Source: Nitzschia sp. pyKryTriq1 (taxonomy: Eukaryota > Bacillariophyta > Bacillariophyceae > Bacillariales > Bacillariaceae). Taken from it: DNA of 64,000 nt. Below are positions 63,960 through 64,000 of the stretch, one piece after another. Positions within the stretch are counted from its first letter, which is position 1, and every line of letters begins with the position of its first letter. Made by a program: the position numbers and the translations under genes. Below the pieces are notes generated by a model. The model worked only from the letters and a program-made list of their open reading frames with translations. It was not told where the DNA came from and made no database searches. The stretch is taken from the NCBI GenBank assembly GCA_956465555.1, contig OY101117.1:744001-808000 (forward strand), in the 5' to 3' direction.

Positions 63960-64000
63960 AAGAAATAGTGCACAGCAAAAACCAAGAGCGTTCCTTTCAG

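Overview
This window looks like nuclear DNA of a photosynthetic stramenopile, most likely a pennate diatom. Four things point there. Genes carry short spliceosomal introns (about 60-160 bp, GT-AG with one GC-AG). Several N-termini combine a signal peptide with a diatom-type plastid cleavage site (for example AFAP around 49640), and one adds a twin-arginine thylakoid signal. Diatom-typical families occur: a DUF6824 protein, LRR proteins with a cytosolic N-terminus, and KLC-type TPR proteins with a TIR-like head. Intergenic DNA is saturated with palindromic GTACCGGTAC-type words and CTCTAC/GAGA microsatellites. No operons or bacterial signals are seen. The species is not identified.

Layout. 1-9.9 kb: 3' part of an ABCC (MRP-type) transporter, an Arg/Ser-rich protein, homogentisate 1,2-dioxygenase (tyrosine catabolism), a two-TM sulfotransferase and a PXMP4-like peroxisomal protein. 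10-17 kb: three probable plastid proteins (GNAT-like, alpha/beta-hydrolase-like, DUF6816-like thylakoid-lumen protein), a 511-bp foldback element, and a DOMON/copper monooxygenase. 17-24 kb: a possible retroelement scrap, an LRR membrane protein, proteasome beta-6 and a long microsatellite-rich gap. 24-30 kb: a tail-to-tail pair of paralogous Fic-RING fusion proteins, one with an intact Fic motif and one with a destroyed motif. This is the most unusual locus in the window. 30-41 kb: an acidic repeat protein, a large SAP-like-repeat protein, TRM5 tRNA methyltransferase, and a degraded Ty3/gypsy integrase fragment. 41-50 kb: a diatom-type small protein, two same-strand cyclophilin-like membrane paralogues with an identical intron site bracketing a tRNA-Ser(CGA) and an ankyrin protein, and a small plastid membrane protein. 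50-64 kb: an unknown membrane protein, a cytochrome b561-like protein, a TIR-like/TPR/MORN protein interrupted by one in-frame TAG, a PPR-like protein, a GFA/CENP-V-like protein, a perfect 79-bp-arm palindrome, a minisatellite, and a DUF6824 protein.

The genes mostly act in unrelated pathways. Possible functional groupings are the three neighbouring plastid proteins at 10-15 kb, the Fic-RING pair, and the two pseudo-cyclophilins. Exon boundaries were derived by hand from reading-frame continuity, splice signals and family conservation. Transcript evidence would be needed to confirm them.
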